Source: Acidimicrobiales bacterium
Lineage (GTDB): Bacteria; Actinomycetota; Acidimicrobiia; Acidimicrobiales; Iamiaceae
DNA: 8,788 bases
Direction of reading: 5' to 3'
NCBI GenBank assembly: GCA_020439605.1
Contig: JAGQSI010000067.1
Coordinates: 1-8,788, forward strand
Under the pieces are notes generated by a model, which searched no databases, had not been told where the DNA came from, and saw nothing but the letters and a program-made list of their open reading frames with translations. The position numbers and the translations under genes are program-made. Below are positions 6,512 through 8,788 of the stretch, one piece after another (positions within the stretch are counted from its first letter, which is position 1; each line of letters begins with the position of its first letter).

Positions 6512-8788
6512 GTGCGAGCGTTTTGGTCAAAACTTGCCGTTGAGCTGCCTAAGCGAGCTGGCCTCGTTGCCGCTGTTGGTCTGCTCATTACCGCCGTGCT
6601 CGGGTTCGGTATCACCAAGCTTGAGTTCGCTACCGGACAAGACAGCTACCTGAATGCTTCGGATCAGGTGGCCAAGGACAACGTCGAGTACCAGAAACTC
6701 TTCGGCGGCCAGATCATGGTGGTGTTGTTCACCATGGAGGACGGCCACAAGGTCGAGGACCTGGCCAAGGCCGAGAACCGAAAGCAACTGGCCGAGGCCA
6801 AGGCGGAGTTGGAGAAGAATCCGCACATCAAGACGGTTCTGAGCCCGATCGACACGATGCAGTTCAGCCAGAACATCTTGTTGCGTTCGCCCGAGAACCC
6901 GACCGAGGATCCAGAGACCCTGGACTTTGCTTCTGCTACGGGATCGATCGGTGCTCGCACTTTGAACTGGGCCGAGACCACCGATACCGATCCGCAGGCT
7001 CACGAGCTCCGCAAAGCGGATTTCGCCAAGACCACTGAGCGCATTGCGCCATTCTTGGATTCGCCGGACAAGCCTGGTGCCGAGCGCAGCTTCGACAATC
7101 CTGAGTGGGTCAAGATGTTGCTCTACGGCAACGACGGCGAGATCCGCAAGCCCCTTTCATCCTCCTACTTTGACTCCACTCACGCACAGATGATCGTGCG
7201 TATGAAGGGCAATGCCTCGATCGAGGAAGAGGGCGCCGGGGCCATGGCGGTCAAGGCAGCGTTTGCCGATCGCACGATCGAAGGCGCATCTGTTGTCATC
7301 ACCGGCGCACCTGTCCTGTTGAAGGACATCAACGATTATCTGCGTGGCGGGATCTTGTCGCTCGGCGCTTTGGCCGTGGCGATCATGATCATCATCTTGT
7401 TGGTGTTCTTCGATGTGCGCTGGCGTTTGCTGCCGCTCGGAGTCGTGCTGATCGGTGTGGTGTGGGCCTTTGGTATGGCGGGTTATCTGGGGATACCCCT
7501 ATCGGTGGTGACGATCGCCGGCCTACCGGTGATGTTGGGTGTCGGCGTGGATTATGCGATTCAGATGCACACACGAATAGAGGAGGAGGTGGTTATCGAC
7601 AGGGCGGCGCATCCGATCCAGGAAACGGCCCGTCAGCTCTCCCCTGCGTTGCTCGTGGTGACTTTTGATGCCATCTTTGCCTTTGCGGCGTTGCGCTTTG
7701 CGAAGGTTCCGATGATCCGGGACTTCGCCATGCTGTTGGTGATCGGTATTGCGTTGATCTGTTTCAACTCGATTGTTCAGCCGCTCGCCATCTTGGGTGT
7801 GCGCGAGTTCCGCTCGCCCACCAAGGGCCGTGATTTCCGTGAAGGAGCCTTGGGTCGGCTGGTGGTTTGGCTCGGCGACCTTCCCACCAAGTCCGCTGTT
7901 CCGATCATCTTGGCTTCGGTTGTGATCTTCGGCGGCGGCCTCGCAGTTGAGGGCAAGTTGACCTTGCAGACCGATCCGGTTCAGTGGGTGAACCAGCAGA
8001 GCCAGAACCGCAAGGACATCGCCACGCTTGAGCATGAAACGCAAGCATCATCTGAGTTGGGTGTGTATATCACCGCCGACAATGCGGATCTGTTCCTTGC
8101 TGATGTGGCGTTCAAGGCCACCGGCAACGAGGACGTGGCCTGCCAGCAGGGCGAGTACCCGAAGGTTCCTGTCTACAAGGTTGGTGGCGGGTGCTATTCC
8201 ACCGATGATGCCGCCAAGTTGGGCAAGGCGGACCGCTCCATCCGCTGGCTGGAGGACTTCACCGATGACGCCATGGTCCGCTACGAGGATCAACTTCTCG
8301 TGGCGTCGAGCATTCTGAGCCCGCTCGCAGATCTCACCGATCTCGAAGGGGCCTCAAACGTTGTGCCCCCGGCTCCGCTTCTCAACGCTTCCTATCTTGC
8401 GGCGCCGAGGTCGGTGCAGCAGATGACGGTGACCGACACCCGTGAGGCTTTGAACTTGTTGTTCATCACCAAGCCAGACGATCTCGCCCACCGTGCGGTG
8501 ATGATCGACGACATGCGTGAACGGCTTGAGCTCAACGGCGGCGAAGATGGCGCTCGCCCACCCGCAGGTATTTCCGCTACCCCATCGGGTCTCGCAGTGG
8601 TGGGTGTTGGTCTGCTCGAGAACCTCGAATCCAATCGTGTGCAGCTCACCTACCTGTCCATCTTCTTGGTGTTCGCGTTCCTCACCGTGCGGTTGAAGTC
8701 TGCGGTGCGTTCGCTGTTGTCTTTGGTGCCAGTGCTGATTGCTGTGGGTATGGCGTCGCTCGTGGCCTATGCGTTCAGCTTGAAGCTG
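6512..8788 (+). CDS. MMPL/RND family exporter (HAE3-like), C-terminus cut by window edge
   Basis: An inner-membrane, proton-driven exporter of the RND superfamily (MMPL/HAE3 type); such proteins usually move lipids, hopanoids or other hydrophobic compounds. The visible part is 759 codons with no stop. TM1 is at about 16-34, followed by a large outer loop (about 35-275). TM2-TM6 lie at about 279-303, 308-330, 333-355, 375-395 and 400-425. TM7 is at about 462-480, a second large outer loop follows (about 483-705), and TM8-TM9 lie at 712-755. The missing part should be the last three membrane helices. TM4 carries GVGVDYAIQ with Asp347, the position typical of the proton-relay acid in this family, followed by MHTRIEEE. 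Cys544 and Cys561 in the second loop could form a disulfide (inference). It is divergent from the DUF5054 gene with its own likely promoter. The cargo cannot be predicted. Confidence 0.9.
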   Translation, partial: MRAFWSKLAVELPKRAGLVAAVGLLITAVLGFGITKLEFATGQDSYLNASDQVAKDNVEYQKLFGGQIMVVLFTMEDGHKVEDLAKAENRKQLAEAKAELEKNPHIKTVLSPIDTMQFSQNILLRSPENPTEDPETLDFASATGSIGARTLNWAETTDTDPQAHELRKADFAKTTERIAPFLDSPDKPGAERSFDNPEWVKMLLYGNDGEIRKPLSSSYFDSTHAQMIVRMKGNASIEEEGAGAMAVKAAFADRTIEGASVVITGAPVLLKDINDYLRGGILSLGALAVAIMIIILLVFFDVRWRLLPLGVVLIGVVWAFGMAGYLGIPLSVVTIAGLPVMLGVGVDYAIQMHTRIEEEVVIDRAAHPIQETARQLSPALLVVTFDAIFAFAALRFAKVPMIRDFAMLLVIGIALICFNSIVQPLAILGVREFRSPTKGRDFREGALGRLVVWLGDLPTKSAVPIILASVVIFGGGLAVEGKLTLQTDPVQWVNQQSQNRKDIATLEHETQASSELGVYITADNADLFLADVAFKATGNEDVACQQGEYPKVPVYKVGGGCYSTDDAAKLGKADRSIRWLEDFTDDAMVRYEDQLLVASSILSPLADLTDLEGASNVVPPAPLLNASYLAAPRSVQQMTVTDTREALNLLFITKPDDLAHRAVMIDDMRERLELNGGEDGARPPAGISATPSGLAVVGVGLLENLESNRVQLTYLSIFLVFAFLTVRLKSAVRSLLSLVPVLIAVGMASLVAYAFSLKL

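Overview
The window looks like a chromosomal segment of a high-GC actinobacterium. The evidence is a fused AccD-AccA carboxyltransferase, frequent GTG starts, a GC-rich third codon position and an HAE3/MMPL-type RND exporter. The combination would fit the class Acidimicrobiia, but that placement is inference. No rRNA, tRNA, insertion sequence, phage gene, CRISPR array or replication origin was found. Every large gene belongs to a family I can recognise.

Layout. (1) Positions 1-1406, minus strand: accDA, the carboxyltransferase of acetyl-/acyl-CoA carboxylase, whose C-terminus runs off the left edge. (2) A divergent gap of about 80 bp, then three plus-strand genes packed as one operon (1489-3977). 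They encode a complete polar amino acid ABC importer: lipoprotein-anchored binding protein, one permease and one ATPase. The first two genes are separated by 6 bp and the last two overlap by ATGA. (3) A short convergent junction holding five copies of a 16-bp tandem repeat (3985-4064), which also supplies the last codons and stop of the next gene. (4) Positions 4050-6410, minus strand: a large DUF5054 protein of the GH38-like glycosidase/deacetylase barrel type, enlarged by several low-complexity insertions. (5) A divergent promoter region (6411-6511), then an MMPL/RND exporter gene on the plus strand (6512 onward) that runs off the right edge.

The ABC genes clearly act together. AccDA and the exporter could both relate to lipid or envelope metabolism, and the DUF5054 protein probably acts on a carbohydrate, but nothing in the sequence links these genes into one pathway. 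I found no convincing new multi-gene system. The parts most worth a second look are the 16-bp tandem repeat that seems to derive from the 3' end of the DUF5054 gene, the expanding low-complexity segments in two neighbouring unrelated genes, a perfect 16-bp palindrome inside the ATPase gene, and an AccDA that lacks the usual N-terminal zinc ribbon.
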